NCBI RefSeq assembly: GCF_008711325.1 | Contig: NZ_VXDB01000003.1 | Location: forward strand, 1-64,000 | Origin: Roseibium sediminis | GTDB lineage: Bacteria; Pseudomonadota; Alphaproteobacteria; Rhizobiales; Stappiaceae | Direction of reading: 5' to 3' | Length of the DNA: 64,000 nt | Shown here: positions 46,777 through 56,779 of the stretch, piece by piece | Numbering within the stretch: position 1 is the first letter of the stretch | Layout: the number at the start of each line of letters is the position of its first letter | Notes under the pieces: generated by a model | Database searches by the model: none | What the model was told of the DNA's origin: nothing | What the model saw: the letters and a program-made list of their open reading frames with translations, nothing else | Made by a program: the position numbers and the translations under genes

Positions 46777-47787
46777 ATGCAGCCCGACCAGAAACCCTTA
46801 CTACAATATATTTCCGAGCATTCGCGGATCGCCTTTGATCAGCATGCCATTCACGGTTTCCGGCGCTTCTTACGAAAAAATCAAGGCGTTAAAAACTGGC
46901 TGATCTCGTCCGATTACAATCTGGGCGACCGCGATCGACCGACAGATGTATTTGCCTTTACGCTATTCCCAATTCGCGGCGAACTTCAAGATCTGCTGAA
47001 CTCACTTGGCGAGGTGTTTCATGCTGACTTCAAAAATCTGTCGCGAGTTCACCCAAAGGTGAAAGGCTTTTTCAAACGGCAGAGGACGTCTTTCAGCATT
47101 TGCTGGGTATTCCCGGAAAAGGTGAAAATGTTCTGGAGGCCGCGACAATCTGAATTGGACGTCGCTCGGCAGTCGATCAATGAAACCTTGTCGTTCCTGA
47201 AAGGCTCAAATGCGCCGACATGGGCCATCGAGAGCATTACTCAACTTCAGAACGAGAGCAAAAGGAAGAATTTCTCCGTAACAACATTTAATAACATGAT
47301 GTTCCTAATTGCAGCTCACGCATTTTTTGTGCGGCTCATTCACGAAGAGGCACCCAAAACAGAGCAAATATTTTGGGCATCTGACCGAGACAATATGACT
47401 GAATGGAAAGACGGCATCTATCGAACCTATGCGATGTTAAATGCCTGCAGAAACGCAACATGGGCAGGGAAGACACTGGATGCTGAACACCTGCCGTTTC
47501 TGGTACCCGAAGCCGGTAAGGAAAATTGGTTCGATGTTGCGGTTCGCCCGCCAGACTATTTGGCAGCCGCCTTGTCAGGCCTATCAATTTCGCGCAGCAC
47601 ATCACCATTTGGATCGAAAAAGTACACCGGCATCCTTCGCGACATCATCGCAGAAAACAGGAACATCGCTCTGATCAAAGGAAAAATCCGGGAAGAGTTG
47701 CAATTCACCACGCTGGTAACCGAGAAAACTCCTCTGCCCGGTGGCGAACCGATACGCGTTCCAGCTTCCGACCCAAGCAGGGAGTGA
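46777..47787 (+). CDS. uncharacterised island protein, 336 residues
   Basis: I do not recognise this protein. AGGAGGAG lies about 25 bases before the ATG, somewhat far, so the start is uncertain. It looks soluble, rich in aromatic and basic residues, with no membrane segment or catalytic motif. A CTCAAG/CTTGAG hairpin (46705-46724) separates it from the primase gene. It directly precedes the restriction operon and could belong to the defence cargo. Confidence 0.65.
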   Translation: MQPDQKPLLQYISEHSRIAFDQHAIHGFRRFLRKNQGVKNWLISSDYNLGDRDRPTDVFAFTLFPIRGELQDLLNSLGEVFHADFKNLSRVHPKVKGFFKRQRTSFSICWVFPEKVKMFWRPRQSELDVARQSINETLSFLKGSNAPTWAIESITQLQNESKRKNFSVTTFNNMMFLIAAHAFFVRLIHEEAPKTEQIFWASDRDNMTEWKDGIYRTYAMLNACRNATWAGKTLDAEHLPFLVPEAGKENWFDVAVRPPDYLAAALSGLSISRSTSPFGSKKYTGILRDIIAENRNIALIKGKIREELQFTTLVTEKTPLPGGEPIRVPASDPSRE

Positions 47788-47933
47788 CCGACCTTGCGTC
47801 ATGCGGTTTTACTTCCATTTTGCCCCCCGAATTCATTAGATTGGAGCCGCAATCACGCTTGACCTTTTTGATTGAGCCATTGAATTAAAGACCGCCCTTT
47901 TCCATTGAACTAATATTTCGAGCAGCGCCCCGC

Positions 47934-50120
47934 ATGAACGTTCAAGCACACGAAGACCTTAAAAGTACCATCTGGGAAATCGCCAATCGGTTGCGCGGCC
48001 CCTATCGACCCCCGCAATACCGCCTTGTCATGTTGCCGATGGTGGTGCTTCGTCGCCTTGATTGCGTTCTGGAACCAACAAAAGACGCCGTTCTGAAGCA
48101 ATATGAGAAGCTGACTGCGCAAGAAGTGCCCGAAAAGGCGATGATCAAGCTGCTTGGCAAAGCCGCAGACCCGAAGCGCAGTCACCCACTCTACAACACC
48201 AGCAAATACACATTTGCAAAGCTGTTGGGTGACTCCGAAAATATTGCTCCGAACCTCGTCGCCCATATTAATGGCTTTTCGCCAAACGTTCGGAACATAT
48301 TCGACAAGTTCAAGTTCGCGGATCAAATCGAAAAACTGGACGCCAGCAACCGCCTTTTCACCATCGTTAAGGAAATGGCAGATGTCGACCTGCACCCGGA
48401 CAAGATCGACAATCTGCAGATGGGCTACGTGTTCGAACATCTGGTGATGCGGTTCAACGAACAGGCCAATGAAGAGGCCGGGGACCACTTCACCCCGCGC
48501 GAGGTCATTCGTTTGATGGCGAACCTGATCTACACCGGCGAAAAGGACGTCTATAAACCCGGCATCTTTCGGACCATCTACGATCCAACTTGCGGCACCG
48601 GCGGCATGTTGTCGGAATCCGAAAAGCACATCCTCAACCAGAACGAACACGCCAACCTTGCCCTGCATGGTCAGGAATACAACGACGAATCCTGGGCGAT
48701 TTGCTGTTCCGACATGCTGATCAAGGACGAAGACACCAAGAACATTGTTCTCGGTGACACGTTGGGCGATGGCAAAACACATGACGGGTTTGAAGGCCAA
48801 AAATTTCACTACATGCTGGCAAATCCTCCCTTTGGGGTTGAATGGAAAGACCAGAAAAAGACCGTCGAGGACGAGCACAAACAGTTGGGGTTCACGGCGC
48901 GGTTTGGCGCGGGCCTCCCGGCGATCAACGATGGCTCCCTGCTGTTCCTGCAGCACATGATGGCAAAGATGCATCCATTCAAGGAGGGCGATGAAGACGA
49001 GACCGGCTCCAAGATTGCGATTGTCTTCAACGGATCGCCGCTCTTTTCCGGTGATGCCGGGTCCGGCCCTTCAAACATTCGGCGCTGGATCATCGAAAAT
49101 GACTGGCTGGATGCCATTGTCGCGCTACCGGATCAGCTGTTCTACAATACCGGCATCTTTACCTATGTCTGGATTGTGACCAACAAGAAGCCGAAGGAAC
49201 GGCGCGGCAAGGTGCAACTGATTGACGGCACCCGCTTTTGCGAGCGGATGAAAAAGAGCCTCAACAACAAGCGCAATGAAATCACCGATGACCAGATCAA
49301 TCATCTGACCCAGCTTTATGGGAACTACAAGAACGGCGAAACAGCCGAAGTCACGCTTGATCACAAGAGCAAGGAAAAGGAAGTCCGCGTCGTCTCGCGT
49401 ATTTTTGAAAACCGGGAATTCGGCTTTTTGAAAATCACCGTCGAGCGCCCGCTGCGGCTGAACTTTGAGGCAACACCCGAGCGAATTGCCAAGCTGGATG
49501 GGGAAAAGGCTTTTGCTGAACTGGCTGTTTCCAAGAAGCGAAAGGACAAGGAAGCAGCCAAACTGGAAGAAGAGCGGGGCCAAAGGCACCAAGCAGCAAT
49601 CAAGGCCATGCTCGCCACGTTGGCAGACAAGGGTCTTTATATGGACCGGGTCGTCTTCGCAAAGGACCTGACTGCAGCAACCAAAAAGGCCGGACTGAAG
49701 CTGGACGCAAAGGTCAGAAAAGCAATCCTTTCGGCATTGGGCGAACGGGATCCGGAGGCCGAAATTTGCCGAGACACCAAAGGCAACCCGGAGCCCGACA
49801 AGGAATTGCGCGACTCGGAAAACATCCCATTGCCTCCGGGAACGAAGTTGCCATTGCCGATGAAGTTTGGCCCCGACAAGCCGAACACCGACCTTGTGGA
49901 ACAGTTTCGCGGCACGATTGATGCCTACATGGCAACCGAGGTTCTGCCCCATGTTTCCGATGCCTGGGTGGATTATTTCAAGACCAAGGTGGGTTACGAA
50001 ATCCCGATCAACCGGCATTTTTATGTCTACAAGCCGCCCCGTCCGCTGGATGAGATTGAACAGGACATCACTGCGCTGGAAGGTGAGATTGCCGAGTTGC
50101 TAAAGGGGCTGGTGGCATGA
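47934..50120 (+). CDS. hsdM: type I restriction-modification DNA methyltransferase HsdM
   Basis: 728 residues, longer than the usual 500-550. The N-terminal HsdM helical domain (1-150) is followed by the N6-adenine methylase core: SAM motif D217-PTCGTGG and catalytic NPPF at 297-300. The last 200 residues are coiled-coil-like and charged. With HsdS it modifies the target sequence; with HsdR it forms the restriction complex. Its TGA overlaps the hsdS ATG. Confidence 0.94.
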   Translation: MNVQAHEDLKSTIWEIANRLRGPYRPPQYRLVMLPMVVLRRLDCVLEPTKDAVLKQYEKLTAQEVPEKAMIKLLGKAADPKRSHPLYNTSKYTFAKLLGDSENIAPNLVAHINGFSPNVRNIFDKFKFADQIEKLDASNRLFTIVKEMADVDLHPDKIDNLQMGYVFEHLVMRFNEQANEEAGDHFTPREVIRLMANLIYTGEKDVYKPGIFRTIYDPTCGTGGMLSESEKHILNQNEHANLALHGQEYNDESWAICCSDMLIKDEDTKNIVLGDTLGDGKTHDGFEGQKFHYMLANPPFGVEWKDQKKTVEDEHKQLGFTARFGAGLPAINDGSLLFLQHMMAKMHPFKEGDEDETGSKIAIVFNGSPLFSGDAGSGPSNIRRWIIENDWLDAIVALPDQLFYNTGIFTYVWIVTNKKPKERRGKVQLIDGTRFCERMKKSLNNKRNEITDDQINHLTQLYGNYKNGETAEVTLDHKSKEKEVRVVSRIFENREFGFLKITVERPLRLNFEATPERIAKLDGEKAFAELAVSKKRKDKEAAKLEEERGQRHQAAIKAMLATLADKGLYMDRVVFAKDLTAATKKAGLKLDAKVRKAILSALGERDPEAEICRDTKGNPEPDKELRDSENIPLPPGTKLPLPMKFGPDKPNTDLVEQFRGTIDAYMATEVLPHVSDAWVDYFKTKVGYEIPINRHFYVYKPPRPLDEIEQDITALEGEIAELLKGLVA

Positions 50121-51292
50121 ACGCCTACACTGGCGCACTGCGCTATTTCGGGCGCATAAGAAACGGAAGCACACCCGCGAGTGGCGAAGCTGAATATTGG
50201 GGTGGCAACGTTAAATGGGCGACCCCTGAGGACCTGGGCAAACTTAACTCGGACAGAATTTCCACGACAAAGAGAATGGTCACCGAGAAGGCTGTTGAAG
50301 AAAACAACCTGTCGGTTCTTCCTGTTGGCTCAGTGCTTATTTCGACAAGAGCGCCCATTGGTCATATGGCGATTACCGAGGAACCAATGGCCTTCAATCA
50401 AGGTTGCAGGGGGATCATTCCCGGAAGTCGTGCCCATGGCCCATTCCTCTACTATTTGCTCAAGTCTCGCGCTCCAGAACTCAACGCGATGGCCAATGGC
50501 ACAACTTTTGTCGAGCTTTCGCGTGATGAACTTGCTGCCGTGTGGGTGGAATTTCCCCCGCTCGAAACCCAACAAAAAATCGCACGGTTTCTGGATGAGA
50601 AAACGGCGAAGATTGACGGGTTGATTGAGAAGAAGCGTGCGTTGTTGGAACGGTTGGCTGAAAAGCGTCAGGCCCTCATCACTCGTGCTGTCACCAAAGG
50701 CCTCAACCCCGACGCCCCCATGAAACCCTCCGGCATCGACTGGCTCGGCGACATCCCGGCGCATTGGACGCTATGCAGCTTAGGGCAACAAATTAAACTG
50801 CAAAGAGGAGTCGATATTACAAAGAATGATCGAGTAAATGGACCGTATCCGGTAATTTCTTCCGGCGGTATTGATTATTATAACGAAACTGCTCTCTGCA
50901 CTGGACCGGGGGTGCTTGTGGGTAGAAAGGGCTCAGCGGGCAAGCTGCACTATACAGAAACTAACTATTGGCCACATGACACTACGTTATACGTAAAGGA
51001 ATTTCGAGGTAACCAACCACGTTTTGTTTGGTATTTATTACACACTCTCGACTTAGAGAGCTTCGATTCGGGGTCTGCAAATCCTACAGTAAACAGAAAT
51101 CGCGTACACCCAATGAAAACCGTATGGCCTAATATTTCTGAACAAGAAAAAATATCCATTTTTTTAGATCGTGAACTTGATAAATATCATATTATCGAAA
51201 ATAAAATCAGTAAATCCGCAAGATTTCTTGAAGAATACCGTTCAGCCCTCATCACTGCCGCTGTGACTGGGCAAATCGAAGGTCTGCAATGA
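50117..51292 (+). CDS. hsdS: type I specificity subunit HsdS
   Basis: 391 residues: target recognition domain 1 (about 1-150), a central conserved helix (FLDEKTAKIDGLIEKKRALL), domain 2 (about 205-350) and a second conserved helix near the end. The N-terminus is short, beginning almost at the conserved IRNGSTP motif. Domain 2 (about 50770-51240) is clearly more A/T-rich than domain 1, suggesting it was swapped in. It is coupled to hsdM and to the next gene by 4-base overlaps. Confidence 0.92.
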   Translation: MNAYTGALRYFGRIRNGSTPASGEAEYWGGNVKWATPEDLGKLNSDRISTTKRMVTEKAVEENNLSVLPVGSVLISTRAPIGHMAITEEPMAFNQGCRGIIPGSRAHGPFLYYLLKSRAPELNAMANGTTFVELSRDELAAVWVEFPPLETQQKIARFLDEKTAKIDGLIEKKRALLERLAEKRQALITRAVTKGLNPDAPMKPSGIDWLGDIPAHWTLCSLGQQIKLQRGVDITKNDRVNGPYPVISSGGIDYYNETALCTGPGVLVGRKGSAGKLHYTETNYWPHDTTLYVKEFRGNQPRFVWYLLHTLDLESFDSGSANPTVNRNRVHPMKTVWPNISEQEKISIFLDRELDKYHIIENKISKSARFLEEYRSALITAAVTGQIEGLQ

Positions 51293-51900
51293 CGCTTACG
51301 GCTGCGACCTATTTCGAGCACCTGAAGGCCTATGTTAACAGCGACTACGTTATGCATGACGGGTCAGACAATAAGGTTATCCTCTCCGAGAAATATTTCA
51401 GACCGGAAGACACCAAACCGCAGACGAGAAAAATCGAACTTCTTCTTCCGGGTTCCGGCATGGCCTTCAAGCTGGACCACGATGAATTCGAAACTTCCAA
51501 CCGGAAACTAAAACCGGCGCTCTTTCATTTTCTCGATGACAACGCGAAACCCTGGTCCAAGCGCTGTGACTTTGTGGTGTTTTATGTAAATGGTCGGGCC
51601 TTTCACGCCGATTGCATCGAGTTCAAATCCAAAAGCCTGAACGCTGATAAAATTGTTCCGCAGTTGAAGGCCGGGGCCTGCTGGGTCGGGACGCTAAAGC
51701 GCACCATTGAGCATTACACCGGCGATAAGCGCCGTTTCAAATTGCGTAAATTTGTGTTTGGCGAAAACGAAAACCCTAACGCCTATCTTGATGCCAACCG
51801 GCAACTCAATGCTGATCCCTCCGTTCGCTACTATCATTTTGACGAAGTGAACGGCCAACCCTTGGCCAGTCTCCAAAATTCTTCGGTGGTGGAGGTTTAG
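51289..51900 (+). CDS. uncharacterised PD-(D/E)xK-like protein inside the type I restriction operon
   Basis: 203 residues; the ATG overlaps the hsdS stop. The segment from Asp94 (KRCDFVVFYV) to Glu111-Phe-Lys113 (CIEFKSKS) has the spacing and strand pattern of a PD-(D/E)xK nuclease core, and it ends with a further HFDE motif. No family name is recognised. Lying between hsdS and hsdR, it may be an accessory nuclease or a regulator of the system. Nuclease activity is inference from the motif. Confidence 0.7.
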   Translation: MTLTAATYFEHLKAYVNSDYVMHDGSDNKVILSEKYFRPEDTKPQTRKIELLLPGSGMAFKLDHDEFETSNRKLKPALFHFLDDNAKPWSKRCDFVVFYVNGRAFHADCIEFKSKSLNADKIVPQLKAGACWVGTLKRTIEHYTGDKRRFKLRKFVFGENENPNAYLDANRQLNADPSVRYYHFDEVNGQPLASLQNSSVVEV

Positions 51901-52024
51901 CCGCGACACGTTTTCATCAGCCAAGAAACCGGTGGTCACAGCCGAACATGTTCAGCTAGCATATATCGGTATTTTTAACCCGAAGACGATTTTCACCTGA
52001 GTATACCTGAAAACTGGACACCTC

Positions 52025-55000
52025 ATGCCCGGCCATACAGAAACCCATTTTGAAAAAGCAATTGAAGCCGGACTGGTCAAATCCGGCGGATACACAAAAG
52101 GTCAGCCAGATCTTTTTGATGAGGAAACCGCGCTTTTTCCAAGCGAAATCTTCGCCTTTCTGAAAGACAGCCAGTCAGCAAAATGGGCGTCACTGGAAAG
52201 CCTTCTGGGCCCTCGAACGGAGGCAACCGTTCTTGCCGATCTCGTCAAGGAATTGAACCTCAAGGGGTCTCTGCATGTGCTGCGCCATGGGTTCAAGAGC
52301 TATGGCAAGAGTTTTAGGCTGGCCTATTTCCAGCCAAACTCGGGAATGAACCCGGATGCTGCTGCGCTCTATTCAAAGAACCGCCTGACGGTGACCCGTC
52401 AGGTTGCCTTTACATCCGTATTGAAAAAACCCGGAGGGGGCCAACGCCGCTGCATCATTGATGTTGTTCTGAGCGTCAACGGCTTGCCGGTGGTAACAGT
52501 GGAGCTGAAAAACCCGCTGACCGGCCAACGTGCTGCTGATGCCATCAAACAATATGAAAATGACCGTGACGGGCGCGATCTGCTTTTCGCGTTCAAAAAA
52601 CGTGCCCTTGTTCATTTCGCCGTTGATCCAGACGAAGCCTGGATGACCACGAAGCTGAAGGGAAAAGAGACCTTTTTCCTGCCCTTCAACAAGGGGCACA
52701 ATTTCGGAGCAGGCAACCCGCCCATCGAAGGCAACTGGAAAACCCATTACCTTTGGGATGAGGTGCTGAAGGCTGATAGTCTTCTCGACATCCTGCAACG
52801 CTTCATGCACCTGGAAATCAAGGAAAAGCAGGTCAAGACCGACAAGGGCGTTCGCACCATCCGGAAAGAAACGATGATCTTTCCGAGATATCATCAGCTG
52901 GACGCCGTGCGCAAACTTGTCGGCCATGCCCGTGATCACGGATCGGGCCGAAATTATCTGGTTCAGCACTCGGCAGGCTCCGGAAAGTCCAATTCGATAG
53001 CCTGGCTCGCGCACCGGCTATCCACCCTGCATGATGCCGCTGATGAAAAGGTGTTTCATTCGGTCGTCGTGGTGACTGATCGCCGGGTTCTGGATCAACA
53101 ATTGCAGAACACCATCTATCAGTTTGAACACAAGACAGGTGTTGTCGAAAAAATCGATGAAAACACCCAGCAACTTGCCCGTGCCCTGTCTCAGGGGACG
53201 CCGATCATCATCACCACCATTCAGAAGTTTCCCTTCATTTCCCAAGCCTTGGCAACACTGGAAAAGAAAGGGGACGGTGTAAAGATCGACACGGCCAACA
53301 AGCGTTTTGCCGTGATTGTCGACGAGGCCCATTCCTCCCAAAGCGGCGAAACGGCAACCGAACTGAAAGGCCTTTTGAACAAGGACGGCATTGAAGCTGC
53401 CATCGCTGCACAGATATCAGATGAAGAAGATGATGACCTGTCCGAAGAGGCCAAGGCTGCCATCCTCAGAAATTCATTGAAGCGCGCGCGTCAGCCAAAT
53501 CTCAGCTTCTTTGCCTTCACGGCAACGCCAAAGTTCAAAACTAAGACCCTTTTTGATGAGCCGGGGCCTTCCGGCACATCGCCCTTTCATGAATACACCA
53601 TGCGGCAAGCCATCGAAGAAGGCTTCATCATGGATGTGCTCAAGACCTACACCACATACAAACGCTTCTACGGCCTGATCAAACAGGTTGAGGATGATCC
53701 GGAAGTTCCTCAAAAAAAGGCAGCGAAGGCGCTCGCCCGGTTTGTCGAACTCCACCCTTACAACATCGACCAAGTGGTTAGCGTTATCGTTGACCATTTC
53801 CGAAAATACGTGATGCACGAACTTGGCGGGCGGGCCAAGGCCATGGTTGTAACAGGCTCGCGGTTATCGGCTGTCAAATACAAGCTCGCGTTCGATGCCT
53901 ATATTCGCGACAACGGCTATCAAGGCATCAAATCGCTCGTTGCCTTTTCCGGCACCGTGGAAGACCCGGATGATCCGGGTTCCGCCTACACGGAAGTTGC
54001 CATGAACGATGGTTTGCCGGAAAGCGAACTGCCCGAAACCTTCGAAGGCGATGATTATCGGGTTCTTCTGGTCGCGGACAAGTACCAGACAGGTTTCGAT
54101 CAACCTCTGTTGCAGACAATGTATGTGGTGAAACGGCTTGCAGGTGTTCAGGCCGTACAGACCCTGTCCCGTCTGAACCGCATGGCCCCCGGCAAGACAC
54201 GAACCTTTGTTCTGGACTTTGTGAATGAAGAAGAGGACATCTACAAGGCGTTCAAACCCTATTACGAAGCGACACCGCTCGGTGAAAACGCTGACCCGCA
54301 CCGGCTTTCTGAGCTGCAACACAAGTTGTTGGAATGGGCTATCTTCACGCCTCTGGACGTCAGCGCCTTTGCCAACATCTGGTATCGATGCAAGCGTGAT
54401 CATTCCGCCTCTGAGCACCGGGAGATGAATGCTGTTCTCGATGTTGTTGTGGAGCGATTTTCACAGCGCAGCGAGGAAGAGCAAGCAGAATTCAGAGGAC
54501 AGTTGACGGCCTATCGCAGCCTCTATGCCTTTTTGTCCCAGATCATCCCCTATCAGGATAGCGAACTGGAAAAACTCTATTCGTTCGTTCGAAACCTCAT
54601 TCAAAAACTGCCTCCGCCAAACGACGGAACAGCTTTTGTTCTTGATGATGAAGTGGCGCTACAATTCTTCCGGCTTCAACAGATGAGTGATGGCTCGATT
54701 GATCTTGCCTATGGCGACGCTGACCCGCTGAAAGGCCCAACTGATGTAGGAACCGGCGGCTTTTCGGAAGACGGCGTCACCCTCTCGTCACTCGTCCACA
54801 AACTGAACGAACGCTTTGGAACGGATTTCACTGAAGCCGATCAGCTTTTCTTTGACCAAATCCGAGCCAGCGCCGAAGCAGATGAAAAAATCGTTGAAGC
54901 CGCCCGCGCCAACAACCTTGATAATTTCTCATCTTATCTGGACCGGATGTTAGACGAGTTGTTCATTGCGAGAATGGAAGGCAACGACGAGATCTTTTCT

Positions 55001-55108
55001 CGTGTGATGACCGACAAGGATTTCCGATCAGCAGCACATGATCACCTTGCCCGCGAAATCTTTCGCAGGGTTCGCGAAGACAAGGACCCCAAAGGCTTTG
55101 GCGCATGA
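52025..55108 (+). CDS. hsdR: type I restriction endonuclease subunit HsdR
   Basis: 1027 residues. N-terminal nuclease core: Asp146 (CIIDVVLS) and Glu160-x-Lys162 (VTVELKNP). Then the SF2 translocase: Walker A HSAGSGKSNS, DEAH box VIVDEAHSSQ, TATP (FFAFTATPKF) and motif VI near QTLSRLNR. It translocates DNA and cuts unmodified DNA when bound to HsdM/HsdS. It is 124 bases after the preceding gene, so it may have its own promoter, and its stop overlaps the next ATG. Confidence 0.94.
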   Translation: MPGHTETHFEKAIEAGLVKSGGYTKGQPDLFDEETALFPSEIFAFLKDSQSAKWASLESLLGPRTEATVLADLVKELNLKGSLHVLRHGFKSYGKSFRLAYFQPNSGMNPDAAALYSKNRLTVTRQVAFTSVLKKPGGGQRRCIIDVVLSVNGLPVVTVELKNPLTGQRAADAIKQYENDRDGRDLLFAFKKRALVHFAVDPDEAWMTTKLKGKETFFLPFNKGHNFGAGNPPIEGNWKTHYLWDEVLKADSLLDILQRFMHLEIKEKQVKTDKGVRTIRKETMIFPRYHQLDAVRKLVGHARDHGSGRNYLVQHSAGSGKSNSIAWLAHRLSTLHDAADEKVFHSVVVVTDRRVLDQQLQNTIYQFEHKTGVVEKIDENTQQLARALSQGTPIIITTIQKFPFISQALATLEKKGDGVKIDTANKRFAVIVDEAHSSQSGETATELKGLLNKDGIEAAIAAQISDEEDDDLSEEAKAAILRNSLKRARQPNLSFFAFTATPKFKTKTLFDEPGPSGTSPFHEYTMRQAIEEGFIMDVLKTYTTYKRFYGLIKQVEDDPEVPQKKAAKALARFVELHPYNIDQVVSVIVDHFRKYVMHELGGRAKAMVVTGSRLSAVKYKLAFDAYIRDNGYQGIKSLVAFSGTVEDPDDPGSAYTEVAMNDGLPESELPETFEGDDYRVLLVADKYQTGFDQPLLQTMYVVKRLAGVQAVQTLSRLNRMAPGKTRTFVLDFVNEEEDIYKAFKPYYEATPLGENADPHRLSELQHKLLEWAIFTPLDVSAFANIWYRCKRDHSASEHREMNAVLDVVVERFSQRSEEEQAEFRGQLTAYRSLYAFLSQIIPYQDSELEKLYSFVRNLIQKLPPPNDGTAFVLDDEVALQFFRLQQMSDGSIDLAYGDADPLKGPTDVGTGGFSEDGVTLSSLVHKLNERFGTDFTEADQLFFDQIRASAEADEKIVEAARANNLDNFSSYLDRMLDELFIARMEGNDEIFSRVMTDKDFRSAAHDHLAREIFRRVREDKDPKGFGA

Positions 55109-56034
55109 CTGATATCAAGCTTTTTCACACTGGAGAAAACAGTGTGGCGGAACTTCAAGGAACAGCAATGGCCTTGGAGAAGTCCCTCCAAACTTTGATC
55201 GAGAAAAACATGGAAGCGTTTCTGGGCGTCCGCTTCCTCGCTTCAGAGTTTGCCACCACCAACGGTGGACGCATGGATTCGCTTGGCATTGACGAAAATG
55301 GGTCTCCAGTCATCATCGAATACAAACGCGCCAGCAATGAAAACGTAATCAATCAGGGCTTGTTTTATCTTGATTGGCTTATGGATCATCGGCGCGATTT
55401 TGAATGGCTTGTGCTGGAACGGTTCGGTGCGGAGCAGGCTAAGGCCGTAGACTGGGGATCGCCTCGGCTCATTTGTATTGCTGGGGATTTCACAAAATAC
55501 GACGCTCACGCAGTTAATCAGATGAATCGCAATATTGAACTTATGCGCTACCGCCGGTTCGGCGATGAGCTGCTTCTCTTCGAATTGCTTACATCCACGT
55601 CCGAACGCACCAATTCCGAGAAATCAGTTTCCGTTCCCATATCGGATGTCGCTGGTGCAGGTCGCGCTCGGTCCCGTCAAAAAACCGTCACGCAATATCT
55701 GGCAGATGCCGATCAGGATTTGTTGGACCTTTATGAAGCCACCAAAGCCTTTCTTCTTGCATTAGGCGATGATGTCCAAACCAAGACGTTGGATAACTAT
55801 ATCGCGTTCCGTCGATTGAAGAATTTTGCTTGCGTGGAAGTCAAACCGCAAATTCGGCATCTTAAGGTTTATCTGAAGGTTAATCCGGACACGGTAGATT
55901 TAGAGGCGAATTTCACCCGTGATGTACGCAGCATTGGACATTTCGGCACTGGTGATCTTGAAGTTATTGTTACAGACGCAGCCTCATTGGAAAAAGCAAA
56001 GCCACTGTTTGAAAAAAGCTACGATGTGGCATAG
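55105..56034 (+). CDS. NucS-like/DUF5655 two-domain protein after hsdR
   Basis: 309 residues, overlapping hsdR by 4 bases. The N-terminal part has a PD-(D/E)xK pattern, Asp58 (RMDSLGID) and Glu72-Tyr-Lys74 (VIIEYKRA), as in the DUF91/NucS endonuclease family; the C-terminal 100 residues (KTLDNYIAFRRLKNFACVEV) match the DUF5655 type. Proteins of this architecture recur near defence loci. Coupling to hsdR suggests coexpression with the restriction system. Function is inference. Confidence 0.78.
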   Translation: MTDIKLFHTGENSVAELQGTAMALEKSLQTLIEKNMEAFLGVRFLASEFATTNGGRMDSLGIDENGSPVIIEYKRASNENVINQGLFYLDWLMDHRRDFEWLVLERFGAEQAKAVDWGSPRLICIAGDFTKYDAHAVNQMNRNIELMRYRRFGDELLLFELLTSTSERTNSEKSVSVPISDVAGAGRARSRQKTVTQYLADADQDLLDLYEATKAFLLALGDDVQTKTLDNYIAFRRLKNFACVEVKPQIRHLKVYLKVNPDTVDLEANFTRDVRSIGHFGTGDLEVIVTDAASLEKAKPLFEKSYDVA

Positions 56035-56063
56035 GTGCTTATAACTGACCGGGAACCAATTGA

Positions 56064-56321
56064 TTGACTGTTAAGCTTCATGCATTCGTTTCTAGAGGCG
56101 CGCATTTAGGCGAGTTGCTGTACCCGCATTTACATGATGACGGCACGTATGTAGTGTCGATGACGCGGTTTGAGGAAGATTACATCCGTATTAATGACCC
56201 CGCCGATATTCTTCCGTGGCTGGAAAAGGGGTACCGGCTCCGAATGTCTAATCCCGACAAGGGCATTCGTGCAGCAAGCCTTATTAAACCTGAAGCTATT
56301 TTTAGACCTGTCCTTTGTTAA
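56064..56321 (+). CDS. small uncharacterised protein at the right end of the element
   Basis: 85 residues from a TTG start; no good ribosome site. It contains SRGAHLGELLYPHLHDDGTYVV and ends SLIKPEAIF, a pattern I recall from short accessory proteins of alphaproteobacterial islands, with no known function. The coding call is uncertain. Confidence 0.4.
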   Translation: MTVKLHAFVSRGAHLGELLYPHLHDDGTYVVSMTRFEEDYIRINDPADILPWLEKGYRLRMSNPDKGIRAASLIKPEAIFRPVLC

Positions 56322-56372
56322 GCCATTCACGAACGGATCCTATCAGCTGACTTCATCATCCTACGAGGACAT

Positions 56373-56528
56373 TCGCGACCCCAAGTCATCAAGACGCGCG
56401 AAACCTGACAAGGTGTCCGGTTCTTTGTCAGGGTCATGTTTAAGTGTGGCTTGTCAGGTTGAGTGCTGAGACCCGGACGATCACGGGTCCTTTCAGAGCA
56501 TTCTTTGTTCTACGGGACCATTCCCGAC
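56373..56528 (+). repeat. 155-bp imperfect direct repeat, copy A (inside the element)
   Basis: Matches 57866-58021 in the same orientation. The middle parts are near identical (GTTCTTTGTCAGGGTCATGT and GGACGATCACGGGTCCTTTC), while a stretch of about 25 bases near the start differs. Confidence 0.8.
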
Positions 56529-56779
56529 CGCTGGCTTCCAAAACACGCGATAGTTTCGGGAAACGCTTTATCTTGATGTTTAGGATGATGTTCGTTGGGC
56601 CACTTTCGCGACTGACTGACGGACCGAGACAATTGCTGACGGCCAAAGGCACCTAAAATCGCCGTTGGATTGCCTGACCGAAAACGACCTGTGACGGCTT
56701 TGACGACCCACTTTCATTTCAAGAATCGAAGGAAGAAGATTTGGGTCACATCTGGAACCAGCGTTTTTGAATGGCTGAA

